64,000 nt of DNA from Lentzea aerocolonigenes. GTDB lineage: Bacteria > Actinomycetota > Actinomycetes > Mycobacteriales > Pseudonocardiaceae. A model generated the notes under the pieces. That model was not told the DNA's origin, did no database searches, and worked only from the letters and a program-made list of their open reading frames with translations. Positions 1 through 11,082 of this stretch are shown here, one piece after another. The stretch spans positions 62,001 to 126,000 of the forward strand of contig NZ_BBOJ01000028.1 of NCBI RefSeq assembly GCF_000974445.1, in the 5' to 3' direction. Positions within the stretch are counted from its first letter, which is position 1. Each line of letters starts with the position of its first letter. Position numbers and translations under genes: made by a program.

Positions 1-459
1 CGCACGCCGTTCAGCCGCAGCCTCGCCTTCGGTGCCGCCGTGTTCGGCGCGGTGGCACTGCTGCCGTGGCTGAAGTACCCGGCCAACCCGCCCGCCGTGG
101 GCGACCCGGAGACGGTGAACTACCGGACCGCGCTCTACCTCGGTGTGGTGGTGGCCGGTCTCGTGATCGTGTGGGGAGCGAGCCTGCTGGCCGAACGGCT
201 GCGCGCGCAGCCACAGCCGGTGCGCGTCACCGCGGTGCTGCTCGCGGTGGCCGCGGCCGTCGCGGTGGTGCTGGTGGCGTTCCCCGCGCCGCCGGACACG
301 ATCCCCGCGGACATGCCGGTGAACGTGCTGTGGCAGTTCCGCCTCAGCTCGCTCGCCCAGCTCGCCACGCTCTACGTCGGTCTCGGCGTGGTGTTCGGCC
401 TGCTGATCGACCCGGCCACGCGCAGGGCCAAGGCCTCCGAGAAGGCCGCAGTCGCCTGA
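1..459 (+). CDS. CbtA-like cobalt transporter subunit, 5'-truncated by window edge
   Basis: The reading frame is open from the first base, so the gene begins before the window; about 152 C-terminal residues are visible. The segment 'LPWLKYPANPPAVGDPETV' and the following 'RTALYL' match what I know of the CbtA family, predicted integral-membrane cobalt transporters often under cobalamin control. At least three hydrophobic segments can be seen: FGAAVFGAVALLPW, LGVVVAGLVIVWGASLL and the alanine/valine-rich stretch after it. A further helix lies near the C-terminus before the charged tail. The partner cbtB, if present, would lie upstream outside the window. A strong hairpin follows the stop. Confidence 0.75.
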   Translation, partial: RTPFSRSLAFGAAVFGAVALLPWLKYPANPPAVGDPETVNYRTALYLGVVVAGLVIVWGASLLAERLRAQPQPVRVTAVLLAVAAAVAVVLVAFPAPPDTIPADMPVNVLWQFRLSSLAQLATLYVGLGVVFGLLIDPATRRAKASEKAAVA

Positions 460-460
460 T

Positions 461-494
461 GGTGTGGGGTGGTCGCGCGCGGCCACCCCACACC
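461..494. terminator. Hairpin terminator between convergent genes
   Basis: The 12-bp arms GGTGTGGGGTGG and CCACCCCACACC are perfectly complementary, separated by a 10-base GC-rich loop. The hairpin sits 2 bases after the CbtA stop and 13 bases before the stop of the convergent nuclease gene. It could therefore serve both genes; there is no clear U-tract, as is usual in high-GC actinobacteria. Confidence 0.7.
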
Positions 495-507
495 GAGGTC
501 AGTCCGC

Positions 508-1947
508 CTACACGATCACACGGACGTAGAACGGATCACCGTCGATGATCCGGTCGTAGGAGTACCACGCACTGAGCCAGGTGCCCGCGGCCTCGTTGTC
601 GTCCCCGAGGATCGACTTGACCGAGAAGTTGCGCAGCGGGTTGTGCGTCGCCGAAGCGCCCTCCCTGGTGGTCGCGAACGGGTACTCGTCGCACTGGTGG
701 CCGGGCTTCGGGTACTCGCCGGGAGGCAGTTCCGTCTCGCACGCCGCAAATGCGCTCTGCCTGTTCTTCTGGCGCCACTCCCTGTCGTGGTAGAGGCGGT
801 GCAGTGGCGCGCGTCCGATGGCACCAGGGATGTCCTTGCCCGCGACCCTCGGACAGGTCTCGCCCGGTCGCTCCATCGCCTGCTTGTAGTGCATGCCGGA
901 CGCCTGCATCGCCGCGAACTCGGGTGTGGCGATCGGGAAGTTGATCACCGCGTTGACGTCCGGGAAGATCGCACCCTGACCGCCGGTGAACGCGTTGTAC
1001 TTCAGGTAGTCGGCGGAGTCGAAGCGCACGCGGTTCTTGGGCGTGTCGAGGTCACGCCTGCTGTTGTTCGGCGCCGTCGCGGTCACGTGCACCCAGGCGT
1101 TGCCGTACCCGACCCGATCGGGGTTGAGGTCCGTGACGGGTGGTTCAGCGCCCACGACCTTCATGCGCGCCTCGTTGTTCGCGTCCCACTCGGAGATCGA
1201 ACGCTCCACTGAGGACAGACTGCTGTCCGGTGCGCAGTCGTCCGGTTGTACCAGGGAATCGCACCGCATCTCCACCTTGATCTTCATCAGGCGGTCGGCG
1301 ACTGAGACGTCCTCAAAATCGGAGACGAAAACCCGGTAGAGCGACTCGCGGAAGTGCGTGTTGCCCTCGCCGATCACCGTCACCAGGTACACGACCCGTC
1401 TGCCGAAGCACAGCGGCCCCCAGCAGTGCATCTTGTAGTTGATCGAAGCGTTGCCGCTCCAGCAGTACGAGTAGTGGTTCTTGATCTGCCCCGGCGGGTT
1501 CTCCTCCGCGCCGGGGTTGCGGCACTGGTCGAACGTGAAGTGGTCGTACTTGAAATCCGGCGGGGTCCAGGACGCACCCATCTGAGGCTTCGGCTTCAAC
1601 TGCAGGTCGGCGTACGTGCCGCTGCGGCCGTGTTCGGCCTGCAAGGACGTCAGATCGCGCAACTTCGGCGTCTCCTGCGACGGGGTGGCGGTTCCGGTGT
1701 CCGCACCACCCGAGTTGATCTCGACCAGTTTCTGGCCCTGGTCGAGGTAGACGGCCGTCCAGGTGCCGTTCGCCAAACCAGCGCCGTTGATCATGTTGTT
1801 GCCGCCGTTGAGCGGTGCGCCCTGCTGGGCGAGATCGTCCCAGCCCTGAGCGCCCGCCGCTGGATCCACACCGAACCGGCCACGGCTGATCTTGTTACCG
1901 GTACCGATGGACAAGATCGTCAGCATTCCGCTCGGCTCGAGGATCAC
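508..1947 (-). CDS. NucA/NucB-type deoxyribonuclease domain protein (main part, probably frameshifted from its signal peptide)
   Basis: This 479-residue frame ends in a domain resembling the NucA/NucB secreted endonucleases: 'QCDEYPFATTREG' and a C-terminal 'RIIDGDPFYVRVI', the usual family hallmarks. The rest, about 350 residues, is cysteine-containing and has no domain I can name; its start 'ILEPSGMLTILSIGTGNKISRGR' looks like the inside of a repeat domain rather than a natural N-terminus. The only start is a GTG overlapping the stop of an upstream 109-residue frame that carries the signal peptide. A secreted DNase needs that leader, so the two frames were probably one gene. A DNase role is inferred from the C-terminal motif only. 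Confidence 0.7.
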   Translation of the reverse strand: MILEPSGMLTILSIGTGNKISRGRFGVDPAAGAQGWDDLAQQGAPLNGGNNMINGAGLANGTWTAVYLDQGQKLVEINSGGADTGTATPSQETPKLRDLTSLQAEHGRSGTYADLQLKPKPQMGASWTPPDFKYDHFTFDQCRNPGAEENPPGQIKNHYSYCWSGNASINYKMHCWGPLCFGRRVVYLVTVIGEGNTHFRESLYRVFVSDFEDVSVADRLMKIKVEMRCDSLVQPDDCAPDSSLSSVERSISEWDANNEARMKVVGAEPPVTDLNPDRVGYGNAWVHVTATAPNNSRRDLDTPKNRVRFDSADYLKYNAFTGGQGAIFPDVNAVINFPIATPEFAAMQASGMHYKQAMERPGETCPRVAGKDIPGAIGRAPLHRLYHDREWRQKNRQSAFAACETELPPGEYPKPGHQCDEYPFATTREGASATHNPLRNFSVKSILGDDNEAAGTWLSAWYSYDRIIDGDPFYVRVIV

Positions 1948-2273
1948 CGCAGTTCAGGAATCGTGCGGTAGGTCGCCGGTCCGCCCACGCCGTCGACCGA
2001 GGCGTGCAACCAGCGGCTGGTGTGCCGCGAGATGTGCTCCAGCCTGTTGTCGGTCGTCCCGATCACGAGCGGCGGATACTTGGCCGGCACCTTGGGTCCG
2101 ACGTCGGCAGTTGCTCCGGTTGTAGCCGAGACCAGTGTTCCCGCCGCAAGTGCGGTCACCGTCAGAATCCTCGTCAAGCGGCCCGAAAATGGGCGCAACA
2201 AATTTCGCCTACTCAAAAATAAGCACCCCCATGCAATGGAATTGCCGTTTCTCCGACACCCCCCCAAACCCAT
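1944..2273 (-). CDS. Signal-peptide fragment of the NucA/NucB protein, other side of a probable frameshift
   Basis: This 109-residue frame contains a Sec-type signal peptide (RLTRILTVTALAAGTLV then SATTGATA) and continues 'VIGTTDNRLEHISRHTSRW'. It stops at TGA within GTGA, where the next frame can start with GTG. The frames differ by one register and overlap in only about a dozen bases. The annotated ATG is preceded by odd codons; a TTG at 2216 with GGGGG nine bases upstream gives a more typical leader (M-S-R-R-N-L-L). Either a one-base indel broke a single secreted protein, or expression needs frameshifting or coupling. The upstream DNA (about 2180-2300) is markedly AT-richer than its surroundings. 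Confidence 0.6.
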   Translation of the reverse strand: MGLGGCRRNGNSIAWGCLFLSRRNLLRPFSGRLTRILTVTALAAGTLVSATTGATADVGPKVPAKYPPLVIGTTDNRLEHISRHTSRWLHASVDGVGGPATYRTIPELR

Positions 2274-2348
2274 GCTCTTGTTCCAGGAAAACGCGATCTA
2301 CCGCCGTCCGGCCCAACATCGCGAACGGCGATGCGGCATCATGACGAC

Positions 2349-2894
2349 ATGACGGAGAACGACGTTCAACCGTGGGAACGCATCCACAACTGGTTGCACA
2401 GCAACGCTTCCCGGACTTTCGGCCAGATCACCGCGCCACCGGGTGCAACCGGGTTCTGGCGGCTGACCGGAGCGCGCAACCTGATTCCCCCGGCGTACAC
2501 GCCCCTGTCCGCGGAAGATTCGAACCGGACACGCATCCGCAAGACCACAGAATTCCAGGTCGAAGCGGAACCCGCAGGCACCACGTCCGGGATCTTCCTC
2601 CAAGAATTCGTCCCGCTCGCTGCGGACGGCATGGGTGGCTACGTTTTCGTCGACGAACGACCCGGACCGGAGTCGGGTTGTGTTCGCGAGTGGGACGTCG
2701 ACGAAGGCAGCCGCCTACCCACGCTGTGGCCGACCATCGACGCGATGCTCGCCGATATCGCGCATTCGCTCGGCACCGGCGAACCGGCCCTCCGCGAGCA
2801 TGTGAAAGCCGCCAGGGCCAAGTTCGTCAAGGCCGTGCTTTACGTGCCCGAGGTGCGTGACGGCCTGCTGAGCTGGCAGTCCGTACGGGTTTAG
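2349..2894 (+). CDS. SMI1/KNR4 (SUKH)-like protein, possible immunity protein
   Basis: This is a 181-residue soluble protein with no signal peptide or membrane segment. Its WxRIHNWL start, the central 'GYVFVDERPG' strand pair, and the C-terminal 'LPTLWPTIDAMLADIAHSL' helix look like SMI1/KNR4-superfamily proteins; similarity is judged by eye and is weak. Many SUKH members are immunity proteins against nuclease toxins, and this gene is head to head with the NucA/NucB-domain gene, 75 bases between their ORF starts. I used the ATG at 2349 rather than an upstream in-frame GTG/ATG at 2331 because the family usually starts shortly before WxR. Its stop overlaps the stop of the convergent HAD gene by 3 bases. 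Confidence 0.5.
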   Translation: MTENDVQPWERIHNWLHSNASRTFGQITAPPGATGFWRLTGARNLIPPAYTPLSAEDSNRTRIRKTTEFQVEAEPAGTTSGIFLQEFVPLAADGMGGYVFVDERPGPESGCVREWDVDEGSRLPTLWPTIDAMLADIAHSLGTGEPALREHVKAARAKFVKAVLYVPEVRDGLLSWQSVRV

Positions 2895-3539
2895 AGCGCG
2901 CGCAGCACGTCCAGGTCCACGCCCACCAGCGAGTCGCGGAAAATCCGCCGCTCCCCCGCCGGCACCTCGACGTCGCACGGCACCACCAGAACCGTGCACC
3001 CGGCGGCGACGGCGGCGGCCACGCCGGTCGGCGAGTCCTCGATCGCCACGCACCGCGTCGCGTCCACGCCGAGCAGGCGCGCTGCTTTCAGGTACGGCTC
3101 CGGCAACGGCTTGTTCTGGCCGTCGACCTCGTCGCCGCACACCGTGACGTCGAACAGGTCCCGGCCGATCGTGTCCAGCGCGACCTCGGTCAGCGAGCGC
3201 TCGGTAGACGTCACCAGGGCCATCGGCACGCCGGACGCGCGCACCGCCCGCAACGCCTCAGCCGCGCCCGGTCGCCACGGCAGGCCGGCGCGGAACACCT
3301 CCTCGGTGCGGCGCGAGATCCACGCGGCGCCGTCCACCAGGTCCTCGGGTGAGGGCTCGATGCCGACGTCGGCGAACAGCAGGCGCATCGTCGTGGGCAC
3401 GTTGGTGCCGACCATGCTTTCGCGGGTCTCCAGGGAGAGCACCCCGCCGAGCTTCTCCGCGTACTCGTAGAGCGGGATGTCCCACAGCTTCTCGGAGTCC
3501 AGCAGGGTGCCGTCCATGTCCCACAGAACGGCAGAGAGG

Positions 3540-3547
<8 letters not shown>
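2891..3547 (-). CDS. HAD-superfamily hydrolase, beta-phosphoglucomutase-like subfamily IA
   Basis: This 218-residue cytoplasmic enzyme has the HAD motifs in order: motif I DMDGTLLDSE (catalytic Asp10 and Asp12), motif II 'LVTSTERS', motif III lysine in 'NKPLPEPYLKAARLLG', and motif IV 'AIEDSPTGVAAAVAAG'. A helical cap lies between motifs I and II. This order and length fit small-molecule phosphatases or phosphoglucomutase relatives; the substrate cannot be told. Its ATG lies 8 bases inside the 3' end of metH, so it is almost certainly translated from the metH mRNA. A housekeeping phosphatase role is inferred. Confidence 0.85.
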
Positions 3548-7082
<3,535 letters not shown>

Positions 7083-7088
7083 GGGCCA

Positions 7089-7124
7089 AGCCTACGATGA
7101 GTTGACCTGGGGAGGCCGTAGTCT
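7089..7124. promoter_or_regulatory. Back-to-back leaderless promoters of metH and the PAC2 gene
   Basis: On the minus strand TAGGCT (7094-7089) lies exactly six bases before the metH ATG. On the plus strand TAGTCT (7119-7124) lies exactly six bases before the GTG at 7131. Both fit the actinobacterial TANNNT -10 box with transcription starting on the first base of the start codon. Neither gene has a Shine-Dalgarno sequence in the 48-base gap. No good -35 boxes are visible. Confidence 0.5.
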
Positions 7125-7130
7125 GGCGCC

Positions 7131-8030
7131 GTGAACGATCCGTCCCAGGAATCCCCGACCCCCTCGAACCCGCGCAAACCGCTCACGAGTCCGATCATGG
7201 TCTGTGCCTTCGAAGGGTGGAACGACGCGGGCGATGCCGCCAGCACCGCCATCGAGCACCTGCAACTCACCTGGGACGCCACCCCGCTCGCCGAGATCGA
7301 CCCCGACGACTACTACGACTTCCAGGTGACTCGACCCACGGTCCGCATGGTGGACGGTGTCACCCGAAGGGTCGACTGGCCGACGACGCGGCTCTCGGTG
7401 TGCAGGCCCCCAGGCTCCCCGGTCGACGTCATCCTCGTGCACGGCATCGAGCCGAACATGCGGTGGCGCAAGTTCGCCGCCGAGCTGCTGGGCCACATCG
7501 AAGCTCTCGGGGTGACGACCGTGGTGACGCTGGGCGCGCTGCTGATGGACACGCCCCACACCCGCCCCGTGCCGGTCACCGGCACCGCCTACGACCCGGA
7601 CGCCGCCGCGAAGTTCGGGCTGGAGCACTCCAAGTACGAGGGCCCGACCGGCATCGTCGGCGTCTTCCAGGACGCGTGCGTGCAGGCGGGCGTCCCGGCG
7701 ATCTCGTTCTGGGCCGCCGTGCCGCACTACGTGTCGCAGCCGCCCTCCCCCAAGGCCACGCTCGCGCTGCTGCACCGCGTCGAGGAGGTGCTCGACATCG
7801 AGGTCCCGCTCGGCGCGCTGCCGGAGCAGGCCGAGGAGTGGGAGCGCACCGTCTCGGAGATGGCCGACGAGGACGAGGACGTGCGCAACTACGTGCGCGC
7901 GCTGGAGGAGCGCGGCGACGCGGCCATCCAGATCACCGAGGCCTCCGGGGACGACATCGCCGCGGAGTTCGAGCGGTACCTGCGCCGCCGCGGCCGCGGC
8001 CCAGGCTGGCCCTCAACCGGGCCTCGCTAA
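7131..8030 (+). CDS. PAC2-family protein (proteasome assembly chaperone-like)
   Basis: This 299-residue protein has the N-terminal PAC2 signature 'VCAFEGWNDAGDAASTAIEHL' and the typical middle 'HGIEPNMRWRKFAAEL', followed by 'LGALLMDTPHTRPVP'. The family has a fold related to eukaryotic proteasome assembly chaperones and is near-universal in actinobacteria; its exact role there is not settled to my knowledge. The C-terminus is acidic then arginine-rich. The GTG at 7131 is chosen because a -10 box TAGTCT sits six bases before it. It is divergent from metH and followed by the repeat-rich intergenic region. Confidence 0.9.
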   Translation: MNDPSQESPTPSNPRKPLTSPIMVCAFEGWNDAGDAASTAIEHLQLTWDATPLAEIDPDDYYDFQVTRPTVRMVDGVTRRVDWPTTRLSVCRPPGSPVDVILVHGIEPNMRWRKFAAELLGHIEALGVTTVVTLGALLMDTPHTRPVPVTGTAYDPDAAAKFGLEHSKYEGPTGIVGVFQDACVQAGVPAISFWAAVPHYVSQPPSPKATLALLHRVEEVLDIEVPLGALPEQAEEWERTVSEMADEDEDVRNYVRALEERGDAAIQITEASGDDIAAEFERYLRRRGRGPGWPSTGPR

Positions 8031-8047
8031 CCCCTGTTTCGACGACA

Positions 8048-8096
8048 CGCGGGGCCCCTGCGTACTCCAGAAGAGTACGAAAGCTCCCCGCGTACT
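8048..8096. repeat. Dispersed palindromic element, copy A
   Basis: Imperfect hairpin: CGCGGGGCCCCTGCGTACT (8048-8066) and AGTACGAAAGCTCCCCGCG (8074-8092) pair with a 7-base loop and four mismatches. The right side (8074-8096) is a perfect 23-base inverted copy of 8152-8174 in element B. The same core (CGCGGGGAGCTTTCG) recurs near 46110. The right half continues GTACT, so the arm is longer on one side. Confidence 0.8.
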
Positions 8097-8150
8097 CTGC
8101 GCCACCGCGATGCGAGGCGACCCGGCACGGGCTGCGCCGGCCGCACGATG

Positions 8151-8207
8151 AAGTACGCGGGGAGCTTTCGTACTGCAGGAGAGGACGAAGGGGCCCCGCG
8201 TGCACTT
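8151..8207. repeat. Dispersed palindromic element, copy B
   Basis: A hairpin with arms beginning AAGTACGCGGGGAGCTTTCG (8151-8170) and ending ACGAAGGGGCCCCGCGTGCA then CTT (to 8207), with a loop of about 12 bases. It lies 55 bases from element A in the opposite orientation. One arm has AG where the other has CC, the same asymmetry seen in copies A and C. Confidence 0.8.
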
Positions 8208-8258
8208 CGCAACGGCTGCGCGCGGCGGCCGGTGCACGCTGACCTGCTGCCGGCCAGG

Positions 8259-8299
8259 TGTCAGACCCCCTCGCTAAGCTTGAAATTGGGGGTACCCGG
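8259..8299. repeat. TGTCAGACCCC-type motif with short hairpin
   Basis: TGTCAGACCCCCTCGCTAAG (8259-8278) followed by a GGGGGT arm at about 8288-8293 that can pair with ACCCCC. A related stretch, TTGTCAGACCCCTCTGTCAA, occurs at 33870-33889 in another intergenic position. Two occurrences in gaps suggest a small dispersed element or regulatory site; function unknown. Confidence 0.4.
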
Positions 8300-8402
8300 C
8301 TGACGTCGTGTGTGTGGTGCGCACGCACGGACGTCTACTGCCAGAAAAACTTAGCTCCACTAACCATCACCGCCGCTCCCCCACTAGGGTGGAGCGGCGG
8401 AG

Positions 8403-9569
8403 GTGTCTGTGGGCCGTTTGGCACGCGCCGGGTTGTACGCCGGCGCCTTGATCGGGCCGTTCGGCGGCGCCATCACGACGTCGATCCTGCCCGAGATCGG
8501 CCACACCTACGGCCGCTCACCCGGTGCGGCGGCGGCGACACTGACGTACTACCTCGTGCCGTTCGCCGTGCTGATGCTCGTGTCCGGCACGCTCGCCCAA
8601 CGCTGGGGTCCACAACGGACCGTCCGCATCGCGTACGTCGCCTACGCGCTGGCGTCCGCGCTGGCGGCAACCTCGTGGACGTTCGAGGTACTGCTGGCCT
8701 CACGAGCACTCCAAGGCGCCGCGAACTCGTTCACCACGCCGGTGCTGCTGGCCGTCATCGCCGCCTCCACGCCGAAGGAGAAGCTCGGCCGCGCGCTGGG
8801 CCTGTTCGGGTCGATGCAGGCCGCCGGGCAGACGTCCGCCCCGCTGGTCGGAGGGCTCGCCGCCGAGGCGAACTGGCGGCTGGCGTTCGTGGTGATCTCC
8901 GTCGTGGCCGTCGCCCTCGCGATTCTCGGCGTGCCGGACACGGACACCGAACCGGAGCGCGACGCCAGCCTGCGCAGTGCGTTCGTGCCGAGCACCCTCA
9001 GGCCCGCGCTGATCGCGTTCATCGGCTGGGCCTGCCTGGGCGGGTTGTCGTTCCTCGTCGCGTTCCGGCTGGACGACGTCTTCGGGCTCGGCGCGGGCGA
9101 GCGCGGCGTGCTGCTCACCGGCTTCGGCATCGTCGGATTCCTGACCGCGCGGCAGGTCGGCAGGGCGATCGACCGGTACGGGGCCACGACCACGGTCGTC
9201 GTCGGCGCGACGCTGGGCGGGGGTCTCATCGCGGCGGTGGGCGTCTCGCCGGTCGCGGCGATGGTGGTGATCGCGTGGGCGCTGACCGGGGCGGCCGCGC
9301 AGGGTGTGTTGGTGAGCATCAACGCGTTGGTGTTGCAGAGCGACAACGCCAACCGGGGCGGCAGCGTCAGCGTCGTGCAGTCGCTGCGCTTCATGGGTGC
9401 TGCCGCCGCCCCGCTGGCGTTCGTTCCGCTCTACCAGTCCCATCCGCTGCTGGGTTTCCTCGTCCCAGCAGCACTGCTGATCACGGTGCCGGCGATCGTC
9501 ACGTGGTCAGGTCGCGCCGCCGGAAACCGGCGAACCCCGCAGCCAGAAGCACCACCGCCACCGCGCTGA
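8403..9569 (+). CDS. MFS transporter, YnfM/Bcr-like exporter family
   Basis: This 388-residue, roughly 12-helix membrane protein has a first helix with 'GLYAGALIGPFGGAITTSILPEIG', and the MFS loop 2-3 motif is represented by 'GTLAQRWGPQRTV'. The second half repeats this as 'RQVGRAIDRYG'. Such proteins are proton-driven exporters of small molecules; the substrate is unknown. The GTG at 8403 is preceded by GGCGGAG. The last 71 bases overlap the 3' end of the convergent ABC permease gene, and its C-terminal tail is proline-rich because of that. Confidence 0.85.
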   Translation: MSVGRLARAGLYAGALIGPFGGAITTSILPEIGHTYGRSPGAAAATLTYYLVPFAVLMLVSGTLAQRWGPQRTVRIAYVAYALASALAATSWTFEVLLASRALQGAANSFTTPVLLAVIAASTPKEKLGRALGLFGSMQAAGQTSAPLVGGLAAEANWRLAFVVISVVAVALAILGVPDTDTEPERDASLRSAFVPSTLRPALIAFIGWACLGGLSFLVAFRLDDVFGLGAGERGVLLTGFGIVGFLTARQVGRAIDRYGATTTVVVGATLGGGLIAAVGVSPVAAMVVIAWALTGAAAQGVLVSINALVLQSDNANRGGSVSVVQSLRFMGAAAAPLAFVPLYQSHPLLGFLVPAALLITVPAIVTWSGRAAGNRRTPQPEAPPPPR

Positions 9570-11082
9570 GCCACAGCAGCGGGCCCGCGACGATGTCCGG
9601 GTACTTCGGGACGTGCGTGAACGGCGACACGTCGAGCGCCCACTGGTCGAGCTGCAGGGCCGGGCCGAGCAGCGTGATCACCAGCGACGCCGAGACCACG
9701 GCCCAGCTCACGCCCGTGAACTGCGGGAACAGCCCGAACAGCACCAGCGCCACACCCGCGACCACCCAGGCGGCCGGGAGCTGGACGAGCGCGGCTCCGA
9801 GCATCTTCGGCAGGGCCGTGCCGACGTCACCGATCTGCAGGCCGTGCACCAGGCCGAGGCCGAGACCGGCGAAGGCCAGCACGATCGCGCCGCCGACCAG
9901 GGCGAACACCGCGTGCGACGCGACCCAGCCCCAGCGCGAGACCGGGGTCGCCAGCAGCGGTTCGGCGCGGAACGAGGTCTCCTCCGACCGCAGCCGCAGG
10001 ACCGCCTGGACCAGGTAGATCGACGAGATCAGGCCGATCAGCTGGGTGACGGTCGCGAAGAACGCGTCCACCATCGCGTCCGCCCCGCCGATCTGCTGCA
10101 CGATCTGACCGAGCGTCGGGTTGTCCTCGACCATCTGCCCGACCGCCTGCGCCACGCTGCCGTAGATCACGCCGACCACGAACAGAGCCACCGACCACCC
10201 GATCAGCGACCCCTTCTGCAGCCGCCAGGCCAGGCCGAACGGCGTGCCGATCTTGCCGTGCGCCGGCCCGAGCCTCGTCGGCAGCAGGCCGAGACCGACG
10301 TCCCTGCGCGTCACGACGTAGGCCGAGGTGCCCACCAGCACGACGAACACGGCCAGCGGGATCAGCAGCACCCAGAACCTGTTGTCACCGAACGACCGCA
10401 CCTGCTCGGTCCAGCCGATCGGGGAGAACCAGGTCAGCCACTGCGGGCCCGACTCCCCCGCCGCGTCGCCCGCGGCGCGGAGCAGGTAGATCACGCCGAG
10501 GAACCCGCCCGCGAGCGCGTTGGACACGCGCGAGTTCTCCGACAGCTGCGCGGTGAACGCGCTGACGCCGGTGAACACCAGGCCGACGCTCGCGGTCGAC
10601 AGGCCGAACGCCCAGGCGCCGTCGGCGGGGAGGTCCTTGCCGATCAGCACCAGCGCCTGCAGCACGCCGATCAGCAGGCTCGTGCCGCCCGCGACGATCA
10701 CCGCGGCCGCGAGGTGCGCGTGCCGGCCCACGACCGCGGCGCTGACGAGCTCCGTGCGGCCCGCCTCTTCTTCGGCGCGCGTGTGCCGGGTGACGACCAG
10801 CAGAGCCATGATCGCGATGAACAGGCCCGCGAAGACGCCCCAGCGCCACGCGACCAGACCACCGAGCGTCGACCAGTCGTGCAGCGGGCCGAGCATCGCG
10901 AGGAACGCGGAGTTCGCGTTCGCCGTGGCACCGAGCAGTGCCCTGGACTGCTGCGTCCCGTAGACCTCTTCCAGCGCGGTCGTGGTCGACAACGTGGTGA
11001 ACACCAGGAAGAAGATCCAGACCGGCAGCAGGATCCGGCTGCGGCGCAGCGCCAGCCGGACGAGGTGGAGGGTGCCGATCAT
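9499..11082 (-). CDS. ABC exporter permease, polyketide-antibiotic exporter type
   Basis: This 527-residue protein has about 12 membrane helices, for example 'ILLPVWIFFLVFTTLS' near residues 15-30 and 'WVVAGVALVLFGLF' near the end. It fits the 'exporter of polyketide antibiotics' permease family in length and the start MIGTLHLVRLALRRSR. I placed the start at the ATG at 11082, inside an ATGA overlap with the ATPase gene, although the frame stays open to 11763. It works with the ATPase upstream; an antibiotic or toxic-compound efflux role is inferred. Its 3' end overlaps the MFS gene by 71 bases. Confidence 0.85.
   Translation of the reverse strand: MIGTLHLVRLALRRSRILLPVWIFFLVFTTLSTTTALEEVYGTQQSRALLGATANANSAFLAMLGPLHDWSTLGGLVAWRWGVFAGLFIAIMALLVVTRHTRAEEEAGRTELVSAAVVGRHAHLAAAVIVAGGTSLLIGVLQALVLIGKDLPADGAWAFGLSTASVGLVFTGVSAFTAQLSENSRVSNALAGGFLGVIYLLRAAGDAAGESGPQWLTWFSPIGWTEQVRSFGDNRFWVLLIPLAVFVVLVGTSAYVVTRRDVGLGLLPTRLGPAHGKIGTPFGLAWRLQKGSLIGWSVALFVVGVIYGSVAQAVGQMVEDNPTLGQIVQQIGGADAMVDAFFATVTQLIGLISSIYLVQAVLRLRSEETSFRAEPLLATPVSRWGWVASHAVFALVGGAIVLAFAGLGLGLVHGLQIGDVGTALPKMLGAALVQLPAAWVVAGVALVLFGLFPQFTGVSWAVVSASLVITLLGPALQLDQWALDVSPFTHVPKYPDIVAGPLLWLSAVAVVLLAAGFAGFRRRDLTT

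Larger units (their letters stand above)
8031..8402. other. 372-bp intergenic region without a gene: two palindromic repeats and a hairpin
   Basis: No credible open frame. It contains palindromic elements A and B, listed separately, a short GC-rich inverted repeat (ACCTG...CAGGT near 8232-8259), and the TGTCAGACCCCC motif at 8259. The MFS gene follows with TAGGGT (8385-8390) as possible -10 box and GGCGGAG next to its GTG. Confidence 0.7.

Noticed and set aside
7083..7130. A cobalamin or SAM riboswitch ahead of metH
   Set aside because: The gap is only 48 bases and the mRNA looks leaderless; no room for a riboswitch.
8045..8210. CRISPR array
   Set aside because: Only two inverted, non-identical palindromes; no regular direct repeats or spacers.
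8258..10018. A 586-residue plus-strand frame across MFS and ABC genes
   Set aside because: Arg/Ala/Pro-rich out-of-frame translation of the MFS gene and antisense of the permease.
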